This document shows, in pieces, positions 17,822-26,896 of a stretch of 37,003 bases of DNA. The stretch is from NCBI GenBank assembly GCA_016866335.1, contig VGMT01000021.1:1-37003 (forward strand), written 5' to 3'. Position 1 is the first letter of the stretch, and the number at the start of each line of letters is the position of its first letter. Origin of the DNA: Bacteroidota bacterium (GTDB lineage Bacteria > Bacteroidota > Bacteroidia > CAIKAF01). The notes under the pieces are model-generated. The model ran no database searches. It worked only from the letters and a program-made list of their open reading frames with translations, and had not been told where the DNA came from. A program made the position numbers and the translations under genes.

Positions 17822-17924
17822 AGTACAAATTTCGAAATTAAGGCCTGCCAATTCGCAGCAAGAACATTAACTTATTTACATTAATCTGTTCATAATCTGC
17901 AAATTCCACCTTTTTAATTCAAAT

Positions 17925-19334
17925 TCATTCCGATTTTAATGCTTTAATTTGATTCAAAACCTGCCCAATACCCATACCAACTATGGGCAATTGCAGAACG
18001 GCTAGGTACCTTGAAATATTACCCAAAACCGGCATCAATAATCCCATAAAAAAACATAGGCTAATGGCCCACAGCAAAGCCCCACCAATGCTGGCATTGG
18101 CGCTCTGCTCCTTAATGAAAGCCCACACCAACCCCAACCATGCCGCAAAAAAGACCAGCCGCTCGAAACCCCAAATCCAATACCTCCAATTCAATCCAAA
18201 CCATTCGTATCCTGTCAGCCCCCTAAATAAATAGTAGGGGCTTTCTGTCAACAATTCCTTTAAACTCCCCTCGAAGGGGGGTAGGTGAACTCCCGTTGCC
18301 GGTTGTTTCTGTTTCGCTTCCACTTCCAAATCCAAGCGCTTGAATTTTAACTTCTCTAGGATGTTTACTCCTGATTGTTGTACCTGTCTGGCGTACGATT
18401 CTCCGTTGTGCCGCTCATACTCTTCTTGACTTTGATACGCTGATCTTAAAACGGACGGCTGATGTTTCCATGCCCATATTTGTACCACGAACAATCCCAA
18501 TAAGGGAATTCCAACGCCAATAAAAAGGGCCAACCACTTGTTTAAACTTGGGGAAAGCCGAACAACCACCCAATAAAATGCCCCAGGAATGGCACAAGCC
18601 AGTAGAAACACCCTAAACTCAATCAATAGAAACAACCCTAAAATAACCATAAGAACGGCTTGGATTCTTTGTTTTTTTTCTGCTGAAATTCCCCAGAATA
18701 TTCCAGCAACCCCAAACAACAATAGGCTTTCTTTTCCAGGTAACGATGCCCATAATAGGGTAGAGGGCGATAGCAAAAGTGCTGGCCAACTATAATTTTT
18801 CTCAGCCTTCCCCACCATTCTGCTTAAGGCTCTTGATAACAACTGAATTCCCATCCAGGCTGTGAAAATGTAGCAAATAAATACAAAGGAATAGCTCCTG
18901 CCGCTAATCCATAGCAAAAAGGAGGTGCCCCTAACCATTCGTTGTTTTTCATTACCCAAGCCATAATGGTTGCTTTTGCTCCATATTTTCATATGCATCA
19001 CCGCTGTTTCCCCAGCAATGGTTTTGGGCTTACCTGTACCGATTAGCGACCAAAAATCACCGGGATTTGTGGTGTTCAGATTCCATAATTTGGTCGCATT
19101 TAAAAAAAGGGCCCCCGCGTCTCCGCCCTCTGAATCTGCATACTTTTGAGTTTGGTAGGCATAGGTCCCTAAGCCTATTCCTATTTGCAAAACCAACAAT
19201 CCAATCCAAGCCATTCCCTCCTTATGGCTATAACGGGTTCTGTTTAAATAATACCATACAATCAAGCATAAAAAAAGTGCCCCAAAGCCCTTTATTGCAT
19301 CAAAAAAAACGATGTCTTGAAGCCTCACTACCAT
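17925..19334 (-). CDS. Polytopic membrane protein of unknown function
   Basis: A 469-residue protein with roughly ten hydrophobic helices and a large polar loop (about 300-365, including SQEEYERHNGESYARQVQQ). I do not recognise the family. The acidic segment DSEGGDAGALFLNATKLW after helix 2 and the overall plan resemble polysaccharide polymerases or GT-C membrane glycosyltransferases, but no diagnostic motif is clear. The start ATG overlaps the stop of the aldolase gene as TAATG, so the two are translationally coupled. Neighbouring glycosyltransferase and sugar-modification genes make a role in surface glycan assembly possible, but this is inference. Confidence 0.6.
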   Translation of the reverse strand: MVVRLQDIVFFDAIKGFGALFLCLIVWYYLNRTRYSHKEGMAWIGLLVLQIGIGLGTYAYQTQKYADSEGGDAGALFLNATKLWNLNTTNPGDFWSLIGTGKPKTIAGETAVMHMKIWSKSNHYGLGNEKQRMVRGTSFLLWISGRSYSFVFICYIFTAWMGIQLLSRALSRMVGKAEKNYSWPALLLSPSTLLWASLPGKESLLLFGVAGIFWGISAEKKQRIQAVLMVILGLFLLIEFRVFLLACAIPGAFYWVVVRLSPSLNKWLALFIGVGIPLLGLFVVQIWAWKHQPSVLRSAYQSQEEYERHNGESYARQVQQSGVNILEKLKFKRLDLEVEAKQKQPATGVHLPPFEGSLKELLTESPYYLFRGLTGYEWFGLNWRYWIWGFERLVFFAAWLGLVWAFIKEQSANASIGGALLWAISLCFFMGLLMPVLGNISRYLAVLQLPIVGMGIGQVLNQIKALKSE

Positions 19335-19990
19335 TATCCGTTGGCCTTCCGATAATCAGCCAAGAATTTTTCTAACCCCAAATCGGTTAGGGGGTGATTC
19401 AATAAGGCGGTAATGGCATTTAAAGGGCAAGTAACCACATCGGCCCCCAATTCTGCGCATTTTACAATGTGCAGCGGATGGCGTATGCTCGCTGCCAAAA
19501 CCATGGTCGAAAATCCAAAAATGGCGTAAATCGATACTATTTGCTCTATCAATTGTATGCCATCGGTGGATATATCGTCCAATCTTCCTAAAAAAGGAGA
19601 CACATAAGTGGCGCCGGCTTTGGCGGCCAACAAGGCCTGCCCTGCCGAGAACACCAAGGTGCAATTTGTTTTAATGCCTTTGTTGCTAAAATACCGGATG
19701 GCTTTGATGCCGTCTTTGGTCATAGGAACCTTTACCACTATTTGGGGATGCAAGGCAGCTAAGGCCTCGCCCTCACTAATCATGCCCTCTACATCGGTTG
19801 ATATTACCTCGGCACTCACGTCTCCATCTACGATTTCACAAATGGCCTTGTAATGAGCAATAACCGCCGATTCGCCTGAAATCCCCTCTTTAGCCATTAA
19901 CGATGGGTTGGTGGTTACTCCATCTAAAATACCCATGTCTTGGGCTTCCCGAATTTGTGCCAAATTGGCCGTGTCAATAAAAAATTTCAT
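19334..19990 (-). CDS. Transaldolase / fructose-6-phosphate aldolase-like (TalC/Fsa)
   Basis: A 218-residue TIM-barrel enzyme of the short transaldolase group. [16 protein letters not shown] opens the protein, GVTTNPSL follows, K87 in VVKVPMT is the Schiff-base lysine, and [29 protein letters not shown] is typical of the family. It either transfers dihydroxyacetone units between sugar phosphates in the pentose phosphate pathway or cleaves fructose 6-phosphate; sequence alone does not decide between these. The length is normal for TalC/Fsa. Its stop overlaps the start of the membrane-protein gene (TAATG). Confidence 0.88.
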   Translation of the reverse strand: MKFFIDTANLAQIREAQDMGILDGVTTNPSLMAKEGISGESAVIAHYKAICEIVDGDVSAEVISTDVEGMISEGEALAALHPQIVVKVPMTKDGIKAIRYFSNKGIKTNCTLVFSAGQALLAAKAGATYVSPFLGRLDDISTDGIQLIEQIVSIYAIFGFSTMVLAASIRHPLHIVKCAELGADVVTCPLNAITALLNHPLTDLGLEKFLADYRKANG

Positions 19991-20214
19991 ATCGAAAAAT
20001 TAAAAAAGGGCAAGTTACTTGCATCGCACCGCTACAACCTTCTACCCTTGCTTCATTCCTGACCTGGGGGAGTTCAAAGGGAGCTGGTCGTACAAGACTT
20101 GCCCGGGGTCAAAGATAGGGAAAAGTTCAGTTATCTTGGAACCGCCTCAACCACCGATTTCGCCTACTTCATTACCTCATTTCCCATTCCCAACTCCAAT
20201 CCCAATTCCCTTGC
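19991..20214. other. Intergenic gap with C-runs (G-rich on the minus strand)
   Basis: About 220 bp between the aldolase start and the end of the acetyltransferase gene. Frames through it on the plus strand are shadows. At 20183-20210 there are four CCC runs (20183, 20189, 20201, 20208), so the minus-strand transcript just past the acetyltransferase stop has four GGG runs that might form a G-quadruplex. No terminator with a T tract was recognised. Confidence 0.4.
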
Positions 20215-20664
20215 CTATTCCGTTTCTTTGCCAATCCATTCATATACACCCATTTCCCTTTTTACAAAGCCTACTTTTTCTACCATTCGGCATGAGGCTA
20301 TGTTCTCTGGCTTTATTAAGGCTATGCACCTACCTTTTTCTCCTTCTATACCTAACCGCAAAAGGGTGGTTCCATATCCTTTTCCCCGATGCTCAGGCGC
20401 AATCATCCATGAAAGTTCTATTTCACCAGCCTCGGTCTCGTCTTTTCTTAAGCTGCCCAATCCTTCTCCATGTTCACTTTCCAATATGTATGTCCTTCTT
20501 TTGGGGTTGGCTAATGAAGCCGCCCACCAATTTAAATGCTCCTCTAAGGGAATTGGAGCCGAATTAAACGAAAATTGACGGCTTACGGGGTCGTTTCGCC
20601 ACCGCCAAATTTCAGGACCATCTTCCTGCTTTGCCAAACGCAGTCGAATTTTATGGGAATTCAT
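20215..20664 (-). CDS. GNAT-family N-acetyltransferase, sugar-cluster type
   Basis: A 149-residue acetyltransferase from ATG 20664 (MNSHKIRLRLAKQEDG); the longer frame starts at TTG. The acetyl-CoA loop is visible as R93-G-K-G-Y-G in APEHRGKGYGTTLL, and PENIASCRMVEKVGF is the conserved C-terminal GNAT segment. The N-terminal part IWRWRNDPVSRQFSFNSAPI with EEHLNWW resembles PseH-like acetyltransferases that act on amino sugars of nonulosonic acid or polysaccharide pathways. The gap of 49 bp after the Gfo/Idh dehydrogenase supports joint transcription and a role in sugar modification. The substrate is inferred; a protein or small-amine acetyltransferase is not excluded. Confidence 0.75.
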   Translation of the reverse strand: MNSHKIRLRLAKQEDGPEIWRWRNDPVSRQFSFNSAPIPLEEHLNWWAASLANPKRRTYILESEHGEGLGSLRKDETEAGEIELSWMIAPEHRGKGYGTTLLRLGIEGEKGRCIALIKPENIASCRMVEKVGFVKREMGVYEWIGKETE

Positions 20665-20713
20665 CAGATTTTTGCCGCTCAAGAATGGATTTACTCATTG
20701 TAGTAGGAAACCC

Positions 20714-21724
20714 CTACAAGGGTTTACACGCATAGATTCTTTCTATAATATCTACCACCTTCAATCCCTCTAAGGCATTCGTTGTTGCCATGGTCCGCCC
20801 TTCCAAGGTGTCCAATACATTTTGAATTACAAAATGGTGATTGGCAGCACTTCCTTTGTAGTGCCCATAATCGTTGGGTGGACTGCTTGGCGGCAACTCG
20901 GGCATGCTGTAGTCTTTTACATGGCAATATTCTACTTTGTCCATGTATTGCCCGCCCACTTTTACAGCTCCATGCTCCGCAACAATGGTCAAACTGCTTT
21001 CCATGTTTGAATTCCAAACCGCTGTTGAATAGTTGATGCTGCCCATACCTCCTTTCAAAAAAGAGAAGTTCACAAAACCTGAATCTTCAAAATCGGTTAA
21101 ATCCGCATGGTTAAAATCGTTGAATCGAGCTTGAATATCTGTAATATCTCCAAACAGCCAAAACATGATGTCAATAAAGTGGCTAAATTGGGTAAACAAG
21201 GTGCCTCCATCCAATTCTTGCTTTCCTTTCCAGGTTTTCCCAGTATAATAGCGCTCATCTCGGTTCCAATAGCAATTGATTTGAACCATGTATATCTTGC
21301 CTAATTTGCCTGATTGAATCAATTCTTTTAACCAAGCGCTGGGAGGGCTATAGCGGTTTTGCATCACACAAAATACCAAACGCTGCGATTGGAGCGATTG
21401 AAACAATACCTCTTCGCATTCGGCCTTGGTTAGCCCCATTGGTTTTTCGCATACCACATGGCACTCCCGACGCAAGGCATTCAAGCTTTGCTGAGCATGC
21501 AATCCATTTGGGGTGCATATGTTCACTACATCTATTTCTATCCCTGAAGCATACAAGGCCTCCTCCGATTCAAAAAAGGGAACCTTAAATTCGGTCTCCA
21601 AGCTTTCTTTTAACTCTGTTCTTACATCTACCAAGCCAACCAATTCGGCACCGGCCGTAGACCGAATCATGTGTGCATGGCGTTGACCAATGTGACCACA
21701 GCCTATTATTGCAAATTTTTTCAT
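20714..21724 (-). CDS. Gfo/Idh/MocA-family oxidoreductase
   Basis: A 336-residue NAD(P)-dependent dehydrogenase. The Rossmann motif is FAIIGCGHIGQRHA (GCGHIG at 8-13) and the family signature is E93-K-P in VVCEKPMGLTK. The second domain carries DGGTLFTQFSHFIDIMFWLFG. Members oxidise or reduce sugars, including UDP-N-acetyl-sugar acids (WlbA/WbpB type). The acetyltransferase gene directly downstream points to an amino-sugar pathway for surface polysaccharide, by inference. It has its own promoter, with TACCTTTG 16 nt upstream. Confidence 0.85.
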   Translation of the reverse strand: MKKFAIIGCGHIGQRHAHMIRSTAGAELVGLVDVRTELKESLETEFKVPFFESEEALYASGIEIDVVNICTPNGLHAQQSLNALRRECHVVCEKPMGLTKAECEEVLFQSLQSQRLVFCVMQNRYSPPSAWLKELIQSGKLGKIYMVQINCYWNRDERYYTGKTWKGKQELDGGTLFTQFSHFIDIMFWLFGDITDIQARFNDFNHADLTDFEDSGFVNFSFLKGGMGSINYSTAVWNSNMESSLTIVAEHGAVKVGGQYMDKVEYCHVKDYSMPELPPSSPPNDYGHYKGSAANHHFVIQNVLDTLEGRTMATTNALEGLKVVDIIERIYACKPL

Positions 21725-21740
21725 CCAAGGATTATTGAAT

Positions 21741-21748
21741 CAAAGGTA
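21741..21748 (-). promoter_or_regulatory. -7 promoter element TACCTTTG for the Gfo/Idh-GNAT unit
   Basis: A perfect TAnnTTTG on the minus strand, 16 nt before ATG 21724, giving a leader of about 12 nt. Confidence 0.55.
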
Positions 21749-21844
21749 GAAATTTGCATGCATTGAAAAAGGCCTTTGTTTTTGAATCGAAAGGGGCAAG
21801 CTTCCTTCAGTTCAAACATTCCTTTCTGAATCTACAGCCCAAGT

Positions 21845-22981
21845 TCAATGTTCAATCATCAGCTCGGCGCCCATTTTTCCGGCCAATGTACCTAAGGCTA
21901 TGCCCATTCCTCCCATTCGAATCGCAGTCCATACGCCCGGCTTCCACAGCCCTATTCTTGGTTTTTTACTGCCGCCAATTCCCATGGTACCGGCCCAGCT
22001 TTCTACCATTTTTGGGGGATTATTTCGAAACAACCTAGGCAATAATTCTTCCAACAGGTACTGTCTGATTTGTTCTGAATTTTCCGTCGAAAATGTGGAT
22101 TCTTCTTCAGGGGCTATATGCCTTCCTCCACCCAAAATCAATCGGCCTGCATGGCCACGAAAATAATTGTACCCTTCTTGATGGTGAAAGGTTCCTTTTG
22201 GAAAGGGGGTGGCCAATACCTCTGAAACCCATACTTGAGCCCTGGCAGCTCGCACCTCCTCTGGCAACCAAGCCTGGGCAAAGGCATTGTTCGCTACCAA
22301 AATTTTTTCACAGGGCAATTCGAAGTCTAAGCCCACTAGGCGCCCCGATTCAACCTGTTTCACTTCGACCCCACTTCGGTATTCAACCCCTATTTCCAAG
22401 CATTTAGCCAACAAGGAGTCCCATAGTTTTTGGGGATGCAATCCTCCCTCAAATTTGTTCTTTACTACCAAGTGTATATTTTTAAACCCGAGTGCTTCTG
22501 CTTCATCCCGCTGCAGTACCGAAAATACCTCCTGTTTAAATTCGCCCCGCTCCTTCAGTTGCTGGTTTACCTTCTCCAGTTGCTGCAATACCTTATCGGC
22601 CTTTTCTTTCTCCTCTTTAAAAAACACCTCAAATCCGCCACAATGCTCATATTCCAATGCCAAATCACCGTGTATTTCTCTGAGTAAGGTCAAGCCATTG
22701 TACCTTCTGCTGGCCAAATCAAAGGCTTCCGATTCCCCCATGCTTTTTACGTCTGCCAAAAGTTCGCTGGCTGAACCAAAACATGCAAATCCCGCACTGC
22801 GAACCGTTGCCCCCTCAGGCCTGCCTCCCTTTTCTAATACCAATACCCTTGCCTGCGGGGCACGCTTTTTTAGGAAATAGGCTGCCGAAAGACCAGTTAT
22901 TCCTGCACCCACCACCGCAAAATCAGCCCAGCGGTTCAATCCTTCTTTCTCCCACCAACTAAATTTGGGCTGTTGATGCAT
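21845..22981 (-). CDS. FAD-dependent oxidoreductase of the DAO (glycine oxidase-like) family
   Basis: A 378-residue flavoprotein. The FAD-binding motif FAVVGAGITGLSAAYFL (GAGITG at 25-30) follows a short N-terminal segment with paired Trp. LVLEKGGRPEGATVRSAGFACFG matches the DAO superfamily, where a Ser/Ala-Gly-Gly stretch contacts FAD. The C-terminal SWAGTMGIGGSKKPRIG and GMGIALGTLAGKMGAELM complete the FAD domain. Members oxidise the C-N bond of amino acids such as glycine or sarcosine; the substrate here is unknown. It lies 49 bp after the DUF6580 gene on the same strand and has no clear promoter, so it is probably cotranscribed. Confidence 0.82.
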   Translation of the reverse strand: MHQQPKFSWWEKEGLNRWADFAVVGAGITGLSAAYFLKKRAPQARVLVLEKGGRPEGATVRSAGFACFGSASELLADVKSMGESEAFDLASRRYNGLTLLREIHGDLALEYEHCGGFEVFFKEEKEKADKVLQQLEKVNQQLKERGEFKQEVFSVLQRDEAEALGFKNIHLVVKNKFEGGLHPQKLWDSLLAKCLEIGVEYRSGVEVKQVESGRLVGLDFELPCEKILVANNAFAQAWLPEEVRAARAQVWVSEVLATPFPKGTFHHQEGYNYFRGHAGRLILGGGRHIAPEEESTFSTENSEQIRQYLLEELLPRLFRNNPPKMVESWAGTMGIGGSKKPRIGLWKPGVWTAIRMGGMGIALGTLAGKMGAELMIEH

Positions 22982-23030
22982 GTCTGTTTATGGGTGAAAA
23001 CCGGTCAAAAAAGCCCCAACCCTTTTCCTG

Positions 23031-23621
23031 TCAGGCAAAATAGGGGACCCAGCGCCGAGCGGCGGAATAGGCTCCAAACAAGGCTCCAGTGTACAGCAAA
23101 TCTCCAACCACCTGGTTTAGGAAAAACGAACTGCTTACATCACCTGCCTGATAAAAAGGAATGCCGGCAGTTAATGCCAAACCCCAACCCGCCAAATTCA
23201 TTGGGTAAAATCCGGAACTTGCCCAAACCAAGGTGTTTGTAATTACATAAAAGCCAATCGAAGAGGCCAAACTGAAACCCATTATCCGAATGCCGGTTGC
23301 CTGAGATCCAGCTAAGGTGCTGCCCATCCACAACATCCAAGCTAAACCCAAATACACTCCAAGGGCCGTTCCACCCCAAAAATAAGACAGACCTTCAACA
23401 AAACTAGGTTGTATCAATACATTAACCAGCAAATCACTCATAAACCAGGCAGAAACGGCCACTCCAATTGCGGCCATTCGATTGCCAAAGGCAACCATTC
23501 CAAACAAGGCTATGCCAGCCATAGGCGAAACATTCCAAGGGTGGGGCAGCAAACGGCTGACCACCGCCAAAACAATTAGTGTTGCAGCTAAACGCTGTGA
23601 TGGTGTCATCTGAATACGCAT
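23031..23621 (-). CDS. DUF6580-family membrane protein
   Basis: A 196-residue inner-membrane protein with about five hydrophobic helices. The segment SRLLPHPWNVSPMAGIALFG is the hallmark of DUF6580, which resembles the substrate-binding S components of ECF vitamin transporters in size and topology. Its position directly downstream of the BtuB-BtuG unit suggests a part in cobalamin or precursor uptake, which is inference. It has its own perfect -7 element 20 nt upstream, so it need not be under the riboswitch. ECF core components (ATPases, T protein) are not in the window. Confidence 0.72.
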   Translation of the reverse strand: MRIQMTPSQRLAATLIVLAVVSRLLPHPWNVSPMAGIALFGMVAFGNRMAAIGVAVSAWFMSDLLVNVLIQPSFVEGLSYFWGGTALGVYLGLAWMLWMGSTLAGSQATGIRIMGFSLASSIGFYVITNTLVWASSGFYPMNLAGWGLALTAGIPFYQAGDVSSSFFLNQVVGDLLYTGALFGAYSAARRWVPYFA

Positions 23622-23640
23622 GGCGATTTTTTAGTTGGTT

Positions 23641-23648
23641 CAAAGGTA
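23641..23648 (-). promoter_or_regulatory. -7 promoter element TACCTTTG for the DUF6580 gene
   Basis: A perfect TAnnTTTG on the minus strand, 19 nt before ATG 23621, in the 80-bp gap after the BtuG-like gene. Confidence 0.55.
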
Positions 23649-23701
23649 AGAAAAGTACGTTTATCCTTTAGCATTCTTTTAGGTTCGCTTGATGTCGATG
23701 T

Positions 23702-24760
23702 TTAAGGATTTATAGCAAAACTGCTGGGAGCAATCCCTGCTGCAAAGCGCTTTTGAAATTGACCTTGGGAATTGTAAATGGCCACGTCCGATGCGCTCGA
23801 AAAATCTCCAGCTTCCCCAACCAATATGTCCCCATTCCTACTATCTACCCCCAAACCATACCCGTTGGCCCCCGAAATCAACACCCCTACCGTTTCCAAT
23901 TGTGCGTCTAAAAACCAAACATCTCCTCCAAATAAAAAGTAGGCATATCTGCCATCTGCCGATGCCACTGCCCGATTCGGGTTAATTTGAGCTTGATTTA
24001 AACTGATCTCGGTCATTATCTGTCCCTGCATGCTGAGTTTCATCCAGCTTCCATAACTGAAGGACCCCGTCCAGTCGGGCTTTCCTCCGTTCAGAACCCA
24101 AACCGATCCGTTTAGTGCTACACAGGCTTGTGGGTAATCGCCAACAACAACGTCGGCCGTTTTTGCAAAAGGCGACTCAGTTAAAACCGAAACCGTATTT
24201 TCATACGAATTGGGCACGTAAATCTTTCCCTGATACGCCAACAGCTGTTCGGGCAAGGCTCCTACTTCTACGCTTCCTTCCAGTTGAGCTGTTGCTGAAT
24301 TGATTTTTTGCACCCTTCCATTTCCTGAAAAGGTGACCCATTCACTCAAATACAATCCCTGTTGACCCTTTGCCAAATACCTTGGAAGGGCCAAATTGCT
24401 TATTTCTCCCTTGTATTTCATTCTATAACGGTCCAACAATAAAACCCGGTTTGAATTGTTTAGTACGGCAAATAAGAGGCTGTCGCTTGCAAATAAGCTT
24501 TGAAGCACATCGCCGGTTATAAAGCCTTGATTCGCGGCGCCAACCACATCTGCTTGGTAGGTTCCACCCGAAAAGGCTTTGAACCCTATACTTGCATTTG
24601 AACTGCCAAAGGCCCCCTCATTGCCAATCACATAGCCTTGTTCATAGGGCAAATTTTCCCCGTCAGGATTCTCCCCGTTAAAACAACCCCATAGGGCCGA
24701 AAGTACTAAGGCAATGGTTAGCCCCTGATGAAGCGCATTGAGTTTGATTTTTGTTTTCAT
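23702..24760 (-). CDS. BtuG-like surface lipoprotein (beta-propeller, YncE/DUF5074 type)
   Basis: A 352-residue lipoprotein with lipobox SALWGC, Cys26 being the lipidated residue. After the tether, GYVIGNEGAFGSSNASIGF matches the start of DUF5074/YncE-like proteins. Recurrent blades (KIYVPNSYENTVSVL, GSVWVLNGGKPDW, RYAYFLFGGDVWFLDA, GDILVGEAGDF) point to a seven-bladed propeller. In Bacteroides, BtuG is a lipoprotein of this fold that binds cobalamin at the surface and hands it to BtuB. The start overlaps the stop of the BtuB gene by four bases (ATGA) and both lie behind a cobalamin riboswitch, which strongly supports the role. B12 binding itself is inferred. Confidence 0.82.
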   Translation of the reverse strand: MKTKIKLNALHQGLTIALVLSALWGCFNGENPDGENLPYEQGYVIGNEGAFGSSNASIGFKAFSGGTYQADVVGAANQGFITGDVLQSLFASDSLLFAVLNNSNRVLLLDRYRMKYKGEISNLALPRYLAKGQQGLYLSEWVTFSGNGRVQKINSATAQLEGSVEVGALPEQLLAYQGKIYVPNSYENTVSVLTESPFAKTADVVVGDYPQACVALNGSVWVLNGGKPDWTGSFSYGSWMKLSMQGQIMTEISLNQAQINPNRAVASADGRYAYFLFGGDVWFLDAQLETVGVLISGANGYGLGVDSRNGDILVGEAGDFSSASDVAIYNSQGQFQKRFAAGIAPSSFAINP

Positions 24761-26691
24761 TGTTTTGATGTTAAGGAGTTTGATTGAAGTGTAAAAATTA
24801 GGTTTAGGGAATAATGCCGGCCGGGTTGCGGGCGGCGAAATACGGTTTCATAGCGTTGGTCCAATAGGTTGTGGCAACTAAAGCCCAACTTTAATTCACT
24901 GCCGTCAGTAAGTGAAAGTCTTCCATGAATTCCAACATCCAGCAACAGGTATTCTGGCAAGGCTTGTACCTGGTCTTCGCTGATGTATCGTTTAGAGGTG
25001 TACTGCCCCATCAGCGCCGTCCCCACATGGAGCGTTGGTTTGCCTGCTTTTCCCAACTTGTTTTCCATCTGCATTCCACCTTGAGCCTGATGTGCGGGAA
25101 CATAAGCCCAACGGTTCGCTCCAGACCCTTCGCCGGCATACTGCCAGTTGTGCTGAAGCCAGCATTGTATTGTGCCCATACCTAGCCCCCCTTTCCATTC
25201 TAGACGGTTCGATAACCCATGCTGAACGGCTTCTGGCCGCTGACTGGCTTGCCATACATTTCCCGCCGGTAGCCAGAGTAAATAATTTTTTAAGGCTCCC
25301 ATGTATGCTTTGCTTGTCCATGCAATCTGATGCTGATTTTTTTTCCAAACCACTTCCAAAAGGGCATCTAGGGTGTGCCCTGTTTCTGGATTTAGCTGGG
25401 TATTCCCACCTGGATTCCAATACAAATCGTTTAAGCTGGGCCAACGGTAATGCTCTCGGTAGGCTAGGCCCGGTTGAATGGTCCAGGTTTTTTTTGACCA
25501 ACCATATCCCAAATACAATGTGCCCACTGGCTTCAACACCTTTTCGGCCGACATAGGCAGCCGAAGGCTGTAATTTATTTTCCATTTTCCAGGGCTTAAC
25601 TCTGCCATGGCATAGGGCGAAAAAAAATGCTGTGGTGCCAAACCTTCCGGGTAATTGGTTTGACTTGCCCAGGCCGCACTTTGTTCATATCCAATCAGGG
25701 CATTCATCCAACGCAAACCCGTCCAACGGGCTTCCAAGCGAAAATGCCCGGCCATAGATCTGAATTCAGATTCCAGACCTTGTTGCCTATATACCAATGA
25801 ATCGCTGACCAAGCCCAAATTCGCCATAACTCTAAAATTTTGCCCCAACTCCCAATCCAAACGTTGAACCAAACGAATCGAAAAATCGCTTTGCCGCGCT
25901 TCTTGGTGCTGGCTTCCCATGGCCGCCGGAATTTCACGCTGAGCCTGACTTATCCAGCCATGCCAAGCAGCAATCAGTTTTCCCAATTTCACCGCGTATC
26001 CGCCCAGTACATCGTTTTTGAAATACCGGTTATTGGTCTGCTCCACCTCCGGAAATCCAAGCAGGGAATAATCTTTAAATACAAAGTTGTTTTGAGCCCA
26101 TTGCTGAGAAAAGTACAGATAGCTTCTGCTTTTGGTGCCTTCCCGATTAAATCCCCACCTTCCGGCTACCCCTCCAAAACTCCGTACTTGCAAGCCCCAC
26201 TCTAGCCCCCAACCCGATTTTCCGCTGGCCGAGGTTTCAACAAGCACCAATCCTCCGCTGCTCCCGCTTCCCCAGCGCCCCGCTTCTCCGCCCTCTAAAA
26301 CCTGCATGGTTTGCAAGGCTTGGCTGGGAAGAATGCTAAAATCAGCCTGCCCGGCCGACAGGTAGTTCAAGGGCAGTCCCTCCCAAATCAAGGCCGTTCG
26401 CGCGGCACCCAAACCCCGAAATGAAACGCTGCTTAAACTTCCGGGTCCATAACTGCGCAGCTGGGCGCCCGTCTGAAAGCTAAGTACCGAAGCCGCATCC
26501 CAATGTCCTAGCCTTTGCATTTCTGCCGCATTTAGACGCCTTGTCCCTGGTAAGCCAAGGTCGAATCCAATGGCTTCCGAAAACTCATACCGCTTCAGTA
26601 AAAGCACAAATCTAGAGCTATCGCTCTGCGCGTTTAACGTAAAAAACGGTAAAACATAAAGCCCAATCAATGGCCTTATCCATGTTTTCAT
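24757..26691 (-). CDS. btuB: TonB-dependent outer-membrane receptor, BtuB-type (cobalamin)
   Basis: A 644-residue outer-membrane receptor from ATG 26691, where a signal peptide begins (MKTWIRPLIGLYVLPFFTLNAQ); the longer frame adds seven residues. The plug domain (about 40-150) includes AASVLSFQTGAQLRSYGPG, LSSVSFRGLGAARTALIWEG and GSGSSGGLVLVE. The rest has the alternating aromatic pattern of a beta barrel and ends LDQRYETVFRRPQPGRHYSL plus a short final strand. The cobalamin riboswitch on the same strand just upstream and the coupled BtuG-like gene identify the substrate as cobalamin or a relative. No long carboxypeptidase-like N-terminal domain is present, unlike SusC-type receptors. Confidence 0.88.
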   Translation of the reverse strand: MKTWIRPLIGLYVLPFFTLNAQSDSSRFVLLLKRYEFSEAIGFDLGLPGTRRLNAAEMQRLGHWDAASVLSFQTGAQLRSYGPGSLSSVSFRGLGAARTALIWEGLPLNYLSAGQADFSILPSQALQTMQVLEGGEAGRWGSGSSGGLVLVETSASGKSGWGLEWGLQVRSFGGVAGRWGFNREGTKSRSYLYFSQQWAQNNFVFKDYSLLGFPEVEQTNNRYFKNDVLGGYAVKLGKLIAAWHGWISQAQREIPAAMGSQHQEARQSDFSIRLVQRLDWELGQNFRVMANLGLVSDSLVYRQQGLESEFRSMAGHFRLEARWTGLRWMNALIGYEQSAAWASQTNYPEGLAPQHFFSPYAMAELSPGKWKINYSLRLPMSAEKVLKPVGTLYLGYGWSKKTWTIQPGLAYREHYRWPSLNDLYWNPGGNTQLNPETGHTLDALLEVVWKKNQHQIAWTSKAYMGALKNYLLWLPAGNVWQASQRPEAVQHGLSNRLEWKGGLGMGTIQCWLQHNWQYAGEGSGANRWAYVPAHQAQGGMQMENKLGKAGKPTLHVGTALMGQYTSKRYISEDQVQALPEYLLLDVGIHGRLSLTDGSELKLGFSCHNLLDQRYETVFRRPQPGRHYSLNLIFTLQSNSLTSKQ

Positions 26692-26736
26692 AGGTACAAT
26701 CCTTAGGTGCACACCCCCCGGCGCACGATCGGTTAG

Positions 26737-26893
26737 GCTGGCAGGTCTCCTGGCTTTTTCCCTGTCGGCGGCCTTCCCATTTCATCGAAACAGTGGCTGA
26801 GGAAACCGACGCTTATCGGAAATTACAGTTGCGGGGACAGCTTGCGCTTTTACACAATTCCCTTTTCATTTTGCCCGTAAGCAAAACACCAGC
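26737..26893 (-). ncRNA. Cobalamin (B12) riboswitch
   Basis: Read on the minus strand, the region contains the conserved cobalamin aptamer blocks in order: AAAAGGGAA, then GCTGTCCCCGCAACTGTAA, then GCCACTG, GGGAAGGC and AGCCAGGAGACCTGCC. The ends GCTGG (26889-26893) and CCAGC (26737-26741) can pair as the closing stem. The 45 nt between the aptamer and the ATG at 26691 include GGTGTGCACC and a G run and could form the expression platform. It should repress the BtuB-BtuG unit when cobalamin is plentiful. Confidence 0.93.
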
Positions 26894-26896
26894 ATA

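Noticed and set aside
20019-20578. Two plus-strand frames of 159-182 residues
   Set aside because: They are antisense to the acetyltransferase gene, rich in Pro/Ser/Phe, and have no recognisable domain.
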